NCBI GenBank assembly: GCA_050114795.1
Contig: JASFRS010000113.1
Span: 1-7,768, forward strand
From: JASFRS01 sp050114795
GTDB lineage: Bacteria; Pseudomonadota; Alphaproteobacteria; Sphingomonadales; CAKZYD01
DNA: 7,768 bases
Reading direction: 5' to 3'
The position numbers and the translations under genes are program-made. The notes beneath the pieces were generated by a model. The model had not been told where the DNA came from, ran no database searches, and saw only the letters and a list, made by a program, of their open reading frames with translations. Shown in pieces: positions 1 through 5,805 of the stretch (position 1 is its first letter; every line of letters starts with the position of its first letter).

Positions 1-505
1 CACCGATAGAATGGTTATCATTTATTTTATAGGCAACCGTCGGGGATATAAATATCTGGGCCAGGTCCACGCCTGTATTCGTCCCAAATTCCGTACCTTC
101 GAAAAAGCTTGAGTAAATTGGCGCATCGTAGGTGGTGTTCAATCCGCCATTACCAAAAAGAGCCAGACCAATAGATAGGTCATCCCGGAGCATATAGTTG
201 AAGCCGAATTCCGGCAGCAGAAATGACTCATCGCCATTAGCAGAATATGCCTGCCCGCCGATTGTCGCACTCCGGTCCGGCCTGAAATAATCAAAGCCAA
301 CCTCTACACGATTGCCAACCCAGACCATGGCCGCCGGGTTATTCGCCGTGCTAAGTGCACCATCAACCACTGCAATGGACGCACCGCCCATGCCTTTGGC
401 TTTCACTCCATAGCCATGTTGGAAATATCCATTGGTTGCTGATGCCTCACCGGCAAAGGAAACAACAGCGGCTGATAACAGAGCAATACTCAGATGTTTT
501 TTCAT
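1..505 (-). CDS. FadL/OmpP1-family outer-membrane transport protein, partial (C-terminus beyond left edge)
   Basis: An open frame starts at an ATG at 503-505 and reads leftwards without a stop for 168 codons until the window ends, so only the N-terminal part is seen. Residues 1-23 form a classic signal peptide (MKKH, a hydrophobic stretch, then ASA before Thr24). The mature start TNGYFQHGYGVKAKGMGGAS, followed by an NNPA motif near residue 55, is typical of the FadL/OmpP1/TodX family of outer-membrane beta-barrels that take up long-chain fatty acids or other hydrophobic compounds. Alternating-hydrophobicity strands ending in aromatic residues follow, as expected for a barrel. AAGGG lies six bases before the ATG and supports the start. 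The exact substrate cannot be read from this fragment. The family call is seen in the sequence; fatty-acid transport is family knowledge. Confidence 0.85.
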   Translation of the reverse strand, partial: MKKHLSIALLSAAVVSFAGEASATNGYFQHGYGVKAKGMGGASIAVVDGALSTANNPAAMVWVGNRVEVGFDYFRPDRSATIGGQAYSANGDESFLLPEFGFNYMLRDDLSIGLALFGNGGLNTTYDAPIYSSFFEGTEFGTNTGVDLAQIFISPTVAYKINDNHSIG

Positions 506-623
506 TACAGACCCTTATTACGCAGGGCCCGGGGCCCACTTTAGGTCCGGCTTATATGGTCTTATCTGTTGGAAAAAACGAACAATTTTTTCTTATACAA
601 GAAACACTTAAACTTAAGAAAAA
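506..623 (-). promoter_or_regulatory. Leader/promoter region of the FadL-like gene (weak evidence)
   Basis: This 118-base gap lies between the apt stop and the FadL-like start on the same strand. On the minus strand it is AT-rich near apt and holds two TATAAG -10-like hexamers (plus-strand 592-597 and 551-556), neither with a convincing -35 at 17 bases. A GC-only hairpin (GGGCC, loop CGG, GGCCC; 525-537) sits about 20 bases before the FadL-like ATG, in the probable 5' leader. An independent promoter is inferred from the gap size and the change of function, not demonstrated. Confidence 0.25.
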
Positions 624-1151
624 CTAATGTCCCTCAAATGCGCAAAGGGCACGGGTTGGGACGCCAAGCGCTGAGACCTTGTTTTTGCCTTGTAATTCTG
701 GCAGGTCGATCACGAATGCTGCAGCAACCACCTCAGCGCCGCAATCCTGCAACAGCGCAATCGCTGCTTCTGCTGTTCCACCGGTCGCAATCAAATCATC
801 AACAACCAGAACCTTGTCTCCCTTTGAAACCGCATCGACGTGAATTTCCACACGATCCACACCATATTCGAGCGCATAGTCACGCCCAATAGTTTTAAAA
901 GGTAGCTTCCCTTGCTTACGCACAGGGATAAATCCGGCACCCAGAGCCGTCGCAACTGCGCCACCAAGAATGAAGCCGCGCGCCTCAATTCCAGCCACAT
1001 AATCTATGGACTTACCCTGAAAGGGTTCCGCTAGGGCACTAATCGCGGCTTTAAATGCGTCTGTATTGGAAAAGAGCGTTGTAACATCGCGGAACATGAT
1101 GCCTGTTTTCGGGTAATCCGGGATTGTTCTGATATATTGTTTGAAATCCAT
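624..1151 (-). CDS. apt: Adenine phosphoribosyltransferase
   Basis: This cytoplasmic purine-salvage enzyme (EC 2.4.2.7) joins adenine and PRPP to give AMP and pyrophosphate. The 175-residue length is normal for the family. The N-terminus MDFKQYIRTIPDYPKTGIMF with RDVTTLF, then GIEARGF (54-60), RKQGKLP (78-84) and ALEYG (93-97) are all apt signatures. VLVVDDLIATGGTA (114-127) is the PRPP-binding loop with its paired Asp and TGGT. The frame is open up to a start at 1220, but I chose the ATG at 1149-1151. That is where family homology begins, AAGGG stands six bases upstream, and a promoter-like pair of hexamers at 1186-1214 would put the transcript start after the upstream codons. The gene is downstream of petC but is separated from it by a strong terminator, so it is probably transcribed alone. 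Confidence 0.95.
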   Translation of the reverse strand: MDFKQYIRTIPDYPKTGIMFRDVTTLFSNTDAFKAAISALAEPFQGKSIDYVAGIEARGFILGGAVATALGAGFIPVRKQGKLPFKTIGRDYALEYGVDRVEIHVDAVSKGDKVLVVDDLIATGGTAEAAIALLQDCGAEVVAAAFVIDLPELQGKNKVSALGVPTRALCAFEGH

Positions 1152-1185
1152 CGTTAGCCCTTTTCCATATCCAAATTTGAAGCGC

Positions 1186-1214
1186 ATCCTAAGCGCAGTA
1201 GAGCGGCGCCTCAA
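1186..1214 (-). promoter_or_regulatory. Candidate sigma-70-type promoter for apt
   Basis: On the minus strand, TTGAGG (1209-1214) and TAGGAT (1186-1191) are exactly 17 bases apart, each matching four of six consensus positions. They lie just downstream of the petC terminator and about 35 bases before the apt ATG, which is the expected place for an apt promoter. The call rests on motif and position only. Confidence 0.45.
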
Positions 1215-1221
1215 CATCAAA

Positions 1222-1266
1222 TTCCAAAAACAAAAACGGCGGCCGAGCCAAGCTCAACCGCCGTTT
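1222..1266 (-). terminator. Rho-independent terminator of the petABC operon
   Basis: Read on the minus strand, AAACGGCGG pairs with CCGCCGTTT. Two G-U pairs and an inner GAGC/GCTC continue the stem to about 15 base pairs closed by a three-base TTG loop, and the stem is followed by TTTTTGTTTTTGG. The stem spans 1234-1266 and the U-rich tract is about 1222-1233. In the plus orientation the two central positions become C-A mismatches and the trailing T-run is poor, so the structure fits leftward transcription. It begins about 22 bases after the petC stop. Confidence 0.9.
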
Positions 1267-1287
1267 GATTTTCTCAAACCAAGGAGA

Positions 1288-2118
1288 TTATTTTTTAAGA
1301 TCAGCCCAGGTTTTACGATAGCTTAGATAAGTCACCACAATCAGGAAACCTAAGAAGAGCATGACCATCAGGCCCATCTCATTACGATGCTCCAATTTGG
1401 GTTCAGCCGTCCAGGTTAAAAAGGCCGCTACGTCGTGCGCCATTTGATCCACAGTAGCTTCGGTCCCATCTGCATATTCCACCGCGCCCTCAAACAATGG
1501 CGGAGCCATAGCCAGGAATAAGCTGTGGAAATAGGGATTGTAATTACCCCCATCTGGCTGTTCAACATCGGCAGGCACCGTGTCTTCATAACCAGTCAAC
1601 AATGAATAGATATAGCTGGGGCCTTCATGACGAGCTTTCGTCATCAAAGATAAATCCGGCGGCGCTTTGCCATTATTCGCGCTCGCCGCTGCTTGCACAT
1701 TGGCGAACGGGCTTGGGAAATAATCCGCAGCTTTGCCAGGGCGTTCAAACATATCACCGAAATCATCAGGTCCATCCTCGACCGTATATTCAGCAGCAAA
1801 AGCCTTTACCTGTTTCGGTGAATAGCCAAGTGCCTCCAAATCACGGAAGGCAACCAGACGCAAGCTATGGCAGGCTGAACAGACCTGTTTATAGACCTGT
1901 AGGCCGCGCTGCAATTCTGCACGATCAAAGCCTCCTGTCAGACCCTCATGGTGCCAATGCACTTCTTTCGGGGGAAGGTGGTATTTTTCAGCCGCTGCTT
2001 CAGCCTCAAGATATGGGCCTTTTTCAGCTTCAGCAACCTTCTCAGGCTCACCACCACATCCGGCCAATGCTGAAAAAGCAAGCACGGCAGCGAGGGATTT
2101 TAATACAAAAGATTTCAT
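1288..2118 (-). CDS. petC: Cytochrome c1 subunit of the ubiquinol-cytochrome c reductase (bc1) complex
   Basis: This membrane-anchored c-type haem subunit of complex III passes electrons from the Rieske centre to soluble or membrane cytochrome c in the periplasm. The protein has 276 residues. VHWHHEGLTGGFDRAELQRG precedes the haem attachment motif CSACH (80-84), the usual cytochrome c1 arrangement. ARHEGPSYIYSLLTGY (162-177) and NPYFHS (194-199) are family motifs. Met204 in LAMAPPL is the probable sixth haem ligand. A C-terminal membrane helix (about 248-266) ends in YRKTWADLKK. The N-terminus is a secretion signal, but it ends in LAGC at 18-21, a lipoprotein-type box, instead of a plain Ala-X-Ala site. 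The start is four bases after the petB stop, with AAGGGAG in the end of petB as ribosome-binding site. It is the last gene of petABC and is followed by a terminator. Confidence 0.96.
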   Translation of the reverse strand: MKSFVLKSLAAVLAFSALAGCGGEPEKVAEAEKGPYLEAEAAAEKYHLPPKEVHWHHEGLTGGFDRAELQRGLQVYKQVCSACHSLRLVAFRDLEALGYSPKQVKAFAAEYTVEDGPDDFGDMFERPGKAADYFPSPFANVQAAASANNGKAPPDLSLMTKARHEGPSYIYSLLTGYEDTVPADVEQPDGGNYNPYFHSLFLAMAPPLFEGAVEYADGTEATVDQMAHDVAAFLTWTAEPKLEHRNEMGLMVMLFLGFLIVVTYLSYRKTWADLKK

Positions 2119-2122
2119 TGGA

Positions 2123-3376
2123 TTAAGCTCCCTTCACAACAGGCTGCATGATGCTTTCAGGCAATTTCTTCGGCGTTTCCAGCCAGCCCAAGACAGGCAA
2201 TAGAACCAGGAAGTGGAAGAAATAATAAGCCGTAGCAATCTGAGACACTGTCAACCAGGTCCCACCACCAGCAGGTTTGCCACCCGCGATGGTCAAGACC
2301 ACACAGTCAGCAAGCAACACCCAGAAGAACCATTTATAGATCGGGCGGAAAGTCGCTGAGCGTACTTTCGATGTATCCAACCAAGGCAGAACGAACAATA
2401 CGGCGATAGCAGCGAACATTGCCATCACACCAAGGAGTTTCGCATCAATGCCCAGGAACGGCTGTGTAAAGGCCCGCAAAATTGCGTAGAAAGGCAGGAA
2501 ATACCATTCAGGCACAATGTGCGCTGGTGTCACCAACGGGTCAGCCGGAATATAGTTATCAGGATGACCAAGCATGTTTGGTGCGTAGAACACAAAGGCT
2601 GCAAAGAAAGCGAGGAAGATCGCAACGCCGAACAAATCCTTAGTCGTATAATAAGGATGGAACGGCAACAGATCCTGCTCACCTTTTGGATCAATACCAA
2701 GAGGGTTGTTAGAACCGGTCAATTGCAGCGTCCAAACGTGAAGAAAGACAACGCCGACAATCACGAAAGGTAACAGATAGTGCAATGAGAAGAACCGGTT
2801 CAACGTCGGATTATCGACCGAGAAGCCACCAAGCAAAAATTGTTGGATGGTTTCACCGACAACCGGAATGGCTGAGAACAGCCCGGTAATCACCGTTGCC
2901 CCCCAGAAGCTCATTTGGCCCCAAGGCAGCACATATCCCATGAATGCAGTTGCCATCATGAGAAGCAGGATAACAACGCCCAGCATCCACAAAAGCTCAC
3001 GCGGTGATTTATATGATCCGTAGTACAAGCCACGGAAAATATGGATATAAACCACAATGAAGAACATGGATGCGCCATTTGAATGGATATAACGCAGCAG
3101 CCAACCATAATTCACGTCGCGCATGATGTGCTCGACGGAATTAAAGGCTAAGTCCACATTCGGCGTATAATGCATCGCCAGAATGATACCGGTGACAATC
3201 TGCACCACCAACATCAAGCCGGCTAAGCTACCGAAGTTCCAGAAATAGTTCAGATTGGCAGGTTCTGGGCGTTTAGAGCCAACTGTATTATCCACCAAAG
3301 AAAAGATCGGCAGGCGCGTATCAACCCAACGTACCAGCGGATGCTTAAATTTACTGTCATAGAGACCAAGCGCCAT
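2123..3376 (-). CDS. petB: Cytochrome b subunit of the bc1 complex
   Basis: This is the integral membrane core of complex III, carrying both b haems and the quinol-oxidising (Qo) and quinone-reducing (Qi) sites. At 417 residues it has normal full length with about eight membrane helices, so b is neither split (as in b6f) nor fused to c1. The four haem-ligand histidines are visible as two pairs with the family's spacing of 14: His98/His112 and His199/His213. GYVLPWGQMSFWGATVI (147-163) and PEWY (289-292) are the hallmarks of the Qo site. The start is two bases after the petA stop, with a perfect AGGAGG seven bases before the ATG, and petC follows four bases after its stop. Tight spacing implies one petABC mRNA with translational coupling. 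The gene is commonly called petB or fbcB. Confidence 0.97.
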   Translation of the reverse strand: MALGLYDSKFKHPLVRWVDTRLPIFSLVDNTVGSKRPEPANLNYFWNFGSLAGLMLVVQIVTGIILAMHYTPNVDLAFNSVEHIMRDVNYGWLLRYIHSNGASMFFIVVYIHIFRGLYYGSYKSPRELLWMLGVVILLLMMATAFMGYVLPWGQMSFWGATVITGLFSAIPVVGETIQQFLLGGFSVDNPTLNRFFSLHYLLPFVIVGVVFLHVWTLQLTGSNNPLGIDPKGEQDLLPFHPYYTTKDLFGVAIFLAFFAAFVFYAPNMLGHPDNYIPADPLVTPAHIVPEWYFLPFYAILRAFTQPFLGIDAKLLGVMAMFAAIAVLFVLPWLDTSKVRSATFRPIYKWFFWVLLADCVVLTIAGGKPAGGGTWLTVSQIATAYYFFHFLVLLPVLGWLETPKKLPESIMQPVVKGA

Positions 3377-3378
3377 GA

Positions 3379-3957
3379 TTAGACCTCCTGACCGATAACC
3401 ACTTTGGTATCGGACTTGAATTCATAATAAGGAACTTTGAGGTTTTTCGGTGCCGGGCCGCGGCGGATACGACCGGAGAGGTCATAATGCGAGCCATGGC
3501 ATGGACAGAACCAACCATTATAGTCGCCGCGTTTTTCCCCCTTGGATGTACCAAGCGGAATACAGCCCAAATGGGTGCAAACGCCTATAACGATCAAATA
3601 TTCCTCATGACCTTCCTTCACTCGTTCTGCATCAGTTTGAGGGTCAATCAAACTATCAACTGATACCGCACGTGCTTCAGCAATTTCTGCCTTTGTACGG
3701 CGACGAATGAATACCGGCTTGCCCCGGAACTTTACTTTAATCCCTGATCCTGGCTCGATCGCTGAAATGTCCACTTCGACTGTTGCTAAAGCTTTCACAT
3801 CCGCTGACGGGTTCATTTGATCAATGAACGGCCAGGCTGTAAGTGCCGCACCAACGCCTACTAAGGCGCCGGACGCCACATGAATGAAGTCTCTGCGGGT
3901 CATACCGCCCTCGCCCATGGTGCGAGTTTCCGCTGTCATTGGCCTCTTCCCACTCAT
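3379..3957 (-). CDS. petA: Rieske iron-sulfur subunit of the bc1 complex
   Basis: This is the [2Fe-2S] subunit that takes the first electron from ubiquinol and swings to cytochrome c1. Residue numbers are from the chosen ATG at 3957 (192 residues). A twin-arginine signal-anchor, TRRDFIHVASGALVGVG (20-36), indicates Tat export and an uncleaved membrane anchor, as usual for Rieske proteins. The cluster boxes are CTHLGC (127-132) and CPCHGSHYD (151-159): Cys127, His129, Cys151 and His154 bind the cluster, and Cys132 and Cys153 form the disulfide. GPAP and NLKVPYYEF follow. The start is uncertain. The frame extends to a GTG at 3987, and ATGs also exist at 3939 and 3918. The ATG at 3957 has AGG ten bases upstream, while the one at 3939 has AGAGG only three bases upstream. 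It is the first gene of petABC. Confidence 0.95.
   Translation of the reverse strand: MSGKRPMTAETRTMGEGGMTRRDFIHVASGALVGVGAALTAWPFIDQMNPSADVKALATVEVDISAIEPGSGIKVKFRGKPVFIRRRTKAEIAEARAVSVDSLIDPQTDAERVKEGHEEYLIVIGVCTHLGCIPLGTSKGEKRGDYNGWFCPCHGSHYDLSGRIRRGPAPKNLKVPYYEFKSDTKVVIGQEV
3384..3389 (-). promoter_or_regulatory. Perfect Shine-Dalgarno of petB inside the end of petA
   Basis: AGGAGG on the minus strand lies seven bases before the petB ATG and within the last petA codons. It fixes the petB start at 3376 and suggests coupled, high-level translation of cytochrome b. Confidence 0.8.
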
Positions 3958-4011
3958 GTTTAAGATACCTAAAACTCGACCACACACATTTGGCCAAGTC
4001 TGATATCCCTC

Positions 4012-4041
4012 TTAATATTGGGTGACTGCTTAGCGGGGCAA
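4012..4041 (-). promoter_or_regulatory. Candidate promoter of petABC
   Basis: On the minus strand TTGCCC (4036-4041) and TATTAA (4012-4017) are 18 bases apart, each matching four of six sigma-70 positions. Transcription would begin near 4005, leaving a leader of about 50 bases to the petA ATG at 3957 and too little room for the GTG at 3987. The match is weak and other pairs in this divergent region are possible. Confidence 0.3.
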
Positions 4042-4079
4042 ACCGCAGGATGCAACGGGATATTTGGACGCAGCATCAC

Positions 4080-4108
4080 TTGACGGCTGTCCTTTTATCG
4101 GGCTTGAT
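4080..4108 (+). promoter_or_regulatory. Candidate promoter of the paraoxonase-like gene
   Basis: TTGACG (4080-4085) is a five-of-six match to the -35 consensus. CTTGAT (4103-4108), 17 bases on, is a poor -10 with three matches. The pair sits about 35 bases before the start at 4141 and diverges from the petABC promoter. The strong -35 is the main support; a weak -10 may mean low or activator-dependent expression. Confidence 0.3.
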
Positions 4109-4140
4109 CGCTTAAATACAGGGAATTCAGGCAAAAACAC

Positions 4141-5208
4141 ATGAGTAAAAGCATTGTTTTTACAGGACTCGGAGCCATTTTTGCTCTGGGCCTGAGCTAT
4201 GGTTTAATCTTTGCAGACACGGCAGGTGTCTTTCGAAAATTGGAATCAGTCGCCCCAGGCCCCTGCGTCACTTTGCCCGGGTTTTTAGGGCCTGAAGACA
4301 TTGTGGTCGATACGGATACGGGTTTTGCCTATATCACCATCGCTGATCGACATGCCGTTGCCGAAGAAAATGGCAGTCCTAAGGGCAATATCGCGCGGAT
4401 TGATTTACGTACGGATGTGCCAAAACCCATTTATCTAAACCCGCGCCCCTCAGATTCATTTTTCCCGCACGGGCTTGATTTTCATAAGGACGAAAACGGC
4501 GTTAAGCGCCTTTATGTTGTGAATCACTGGGCTGACGAAACCCATCATTCTATCGATTCTTTCATCATTACCGATGAAAATACTCTGAAATTCGAACGCA
4601 GTTTTGAAGATCCCATTATCTCCTCACCCAATGATGTCACCGCCGTGGAACCGGGTGTCTTTTTTACCTCAAATGATATGGGTGCATTAAGCCCTCTGGG
4701 TGAAATACTTGAGACCTATTTGATGATTCCCTGGTCTAATATTGTCTATTTCAATGGTACCGAAGCACGCAAAGTTGTTAAGGGACTAAAATATGGGAAT
4801 GGCGTTTTATATGATTCGTCAAATCAAAGGCTCTATGTCGCGGAATCAACTGGTCAAAAAGTCTCCGCCTTTCATTTTGACAAACAATCAAAAGACCTCA
4901 ACTTGATCTGGGAATTGGATATCCCAATGAGCCTAGACAATCTGTCCATGGCACCTGATGGCTCCCTGCTTGTCACCGGACATCCCAGAATTATCGAATT
5001 CCTTAAACACGCCAAAGACCCGTCTCTACCTGCCTCATCAGAAGTTGTGCGCATTACAAATCTGGAAAGCACACCCACCTGGGAAACGATTTACCTGAAC
5101 CGCGGAGAAGAAATTTCAGCAGCGCCCATTGCCGTGGAGTTTGAAGGTCGGCTATTCATTGGCGCAGTTTTTGATGACCATCTTTTGATGTGCGACCTCG
5201 AAAAATAA
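4141..5208 (+). CDS. Paraoxonase/arylesterase-like calcium-dependent lactonase (six-bladed propeller)
   Basis: The 355 residues match the serum paraoxonase (PON) family almost end to end, a branch of the SMP-30-like six-bladed beta-propeller hydrolases. Residues expected from PON1 are present: calcium ligands Glu52-Asp53 (GPEDI), Asn164-Asp165 (SPNDV), Asn220 (YGNGV) and Asp266-Asn267 (SLDNLS); the catalytic His dyad His110 (FFPHGLDF) and His129 (VVNHWAD); and Cys42 plus Cys351, the positions of the PON1 disulfide that ties the propeller ends. NHW, WSNIVYF and ASSEVVRI are further family-like strings. Residues about 5-25 are hydrophobic with no clear cleavage site, like the retained signal-anchor of PON1, so the enzyme is probably held at the periplasmic face of the inner membrane. 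PON-family enzymes are chiefly lactonases with promiscuous esterase activity; acyl-homoserine lactones are a possible substrate, by inference. It diverges from petABC and is followed 11 bases later by trmL. Confidence 0.85.
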   Translation: MSKSIVFTGLGAIFALGLSYGLIFADTAGVFRKLESVAPGPCVTLPGFLGPEDIVVDTDTGFAYITIADRHAVAEENGSPKGNIARIDLRTDVPKPIYLNPRPSDSFFPHGLDFHKDENGVKRLYVVNHWADETHHSIDSFIITDENTLKFERSFEDPIISSPNDVTAVEPGVFFTSNDMGALSPLGEILETYLMIPWSNIVYFNGTEARKVVKGLKYGNGVLYDSSNQRLYVAESTGQKVSAFHFDKQSKDLNLIWELDIPMSLDNLSMAPDGSLLVTGHPRIIEFLKHAKDPSLPASSEVVRITNLESTPTWETIYLNRGEEISAAPIAVEFEGRLFIGAVFDDHLLMCDLEK

Positions 5209-5219
5209 AGAAAGCTGCA

Positions 5220-5675
5220 ATGCGCCTTGCCCTTTATCAACCTGATATCCCACAAAATGTTGGGACGCTGCTGCGCACCGCCGCCTGCTTTGGCGTTGGT
5301 GTGGATATAATTGAACCTTGCGGTTTTCCTTTTTCGGTAAAAGCCTTACAGCGCTCAGGTATGGATTATCTCGATATCGTCAATGTAGAACGACATGTGA
5401 GTTGGGAGGCCTTTTTAGAAGCGCGCGAAGGTCACCGCCTATGTCTTCTTACAACCAAAGGTGCTGCTTCCCATATAGAAACGTGTTTCGAAGCCGATGA
5501 TATTCTTCTGTTGGGGCGTGAATCAAAGGGCGTACCGGATGAAGTCCATGCGCGCGCCGATGTACGTGTGAAAATTCCAATGATTCCAGAGGCGCGGTCG
5601 TTAAATGTTGCAATTTCAGGTGCTATTGTATTAAGCGAAGCCCTACGCCAGACCTCAGCTTTTCCAGCTCTCTGA
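5220..5675 (+). CDS. trmL: tRNA (cytidine(34)-2'-O)-methyltransferase TrmL (SPOUT family)
   Basis: TrmL 2'-O-methylates the wobble base C34 or cmnm5U34 of tRNA-Leu isoacceptors using S-adenosylmethionine, which aids codon-anticodon pairing. The 151 residues fit a minimal SPOUT domain with no extra RNA-binding domain, as in E. coli TrmL (YibK). MRLALYQPDIPQNVG and LLRTAACFGV form motif 1. LLLGRESKGVP (96-106) is motif 2, and IPMIPEARSLNVAISGAIVL (119-138) is motif 3; motifs 2 and 3 build the trefoil-knot SAM site. An in-frame ATG at 5190 would overlap the preceding gene by 19 bases, but homology begins at the ATG at 5220, so I use that. The ribosome-binding site is weak (AAAGAAAG), which suggests coupling to the upstream lactonase gene. 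The two probably share a transcript. Confidence 0.93.
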   Translation: MRLALYQPDIPQNVGTLLRTAACFGVGVDIIEPCGFPFSVKALQRSGMDYLDIVNVERHVSWEAFLEAREGHRLCLLTTKGAASHIETCFEADDILLLGRESKGVPDEVHARADVRVKIPMIPEARSLNVAISGAIVLSEALRQTSAFPAL

Positions 5676-5695
5676 CACAAAAACAGACTATTTTT

Positions 5696-5710
5696 ATGTG
5701 ATTTTCACAT
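5696..5710. repeat. Palindrome ATGTGA-TTT-TCACAT upstream of hemF
   Basis: Perfect six-base arms flank a three-base spacer, ending four bases before the FNR-type box. The TGTGA/TCACA halves resemble CRP half-sites but are three bases too close together for CRP. It could be the operator of another dimeric regulator, or a weak AT-rich hairpin after trmL. No regulator can be named. Confidence 0.45.
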
Positions 5711-5713
5711 GAA

Positions 5714-5727
5714 TTGATCCAGGTCAA
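5714..5727 (+). promoter_or_regulatory. FNR/FixK-type box upstream of hemF
   Basis: TTGATCCAGGTCAA matches the FNR/FixK/Anr consensus TTGAT-N4-ATCAA at nine of ten defined positions, with only the A of the right half replaced by G, a common alphaproteobacterial variant. Its centre is about 85 bases before the hemF ATG. If it were a class II site at -41.5, transcription would start near 5762, leaving a leader of about 44 bases. Control of haem-synthesis genes by such regulators is established in several proteobacteria; whether this site activates or represses hemF is inference. Confidence 0.7.
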
Positions 5728-5776
5728 AGTCTATTTACAGCGCATGGAGTAGATGCAACGTGGTCAAGAATTTTGC

Positions 5777-5788
5777 CCTCCACGGAGG
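5777..5788 (+). repeat. Small hairpin CCTCC-AC-GGAGG in the hemF leader
   Basis: Five-base arms with a two-base loop lie 17 bases before the hemF ATG. The right arm GGAGG is a perfect Shine-Dalgarno core, but it is too far from the ATG for normal use; the nearer AGG at 5796-5798, seven bases before the ATG, is a better placed but weaker site. Such a short loop is unstable unless it opens further, so a role in translation is uncertain. Confidence 0.3.
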
Positions 5789-5805
5789 ACGACATAGGTA
5801 GATAA

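Noticed and set aside
587..623. Inverted repeat TTTTTCTTA ... TAAGAAAAA right after the apt stop, as a terminator
   Set aside because: The arms are almost purely A/T with a 19-base loop, as is the inner 6-base hairpin; this is not convincing as an intrinsic terminator and may be chance in AT-rich sequence.
1152..1220. Longer apt with 23 extra N-terminal residues
   Set aside because: The added residues are Arg-rich and unlike the family, they overlap the candidate promoter, and the ATG at 1151 has a good ribosome-binding site.
1602..2126. Plus-strand reading frame of 174 codons opposite petC
   Set aside because: It is a shadow of the petC coding sequence, Gln/His/Pro-rich with no recognisable domain. 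Other antisense frames in petB, apt, trmL, hemF and copA were rejected for the same reason.
3958..3987. GTG start at 3987 giving a 202-residue Rieske protein
   Set aside because: It is a non-ATG codon, no clear ribosome-binding site precedes it, and the extra residues are not Rieske-like; several ATGs nearer the Tat motif are better.
4104..4117. FNR-type box in the petA/lactonase intergenic region
   Set aside because: Only the left half TTGAT is present; the right half matches poorly.
5190..5219. TrmL start at 5190
   Set aside because: It would overlap the lactonase gene and add basic residues before the conserved MRLALYQPDIPQNVG start.
5696..5710. CRP binding site
   Set aside because: The TGTGA and TCACA halves are separated by three bases instead of the six CRP requires.
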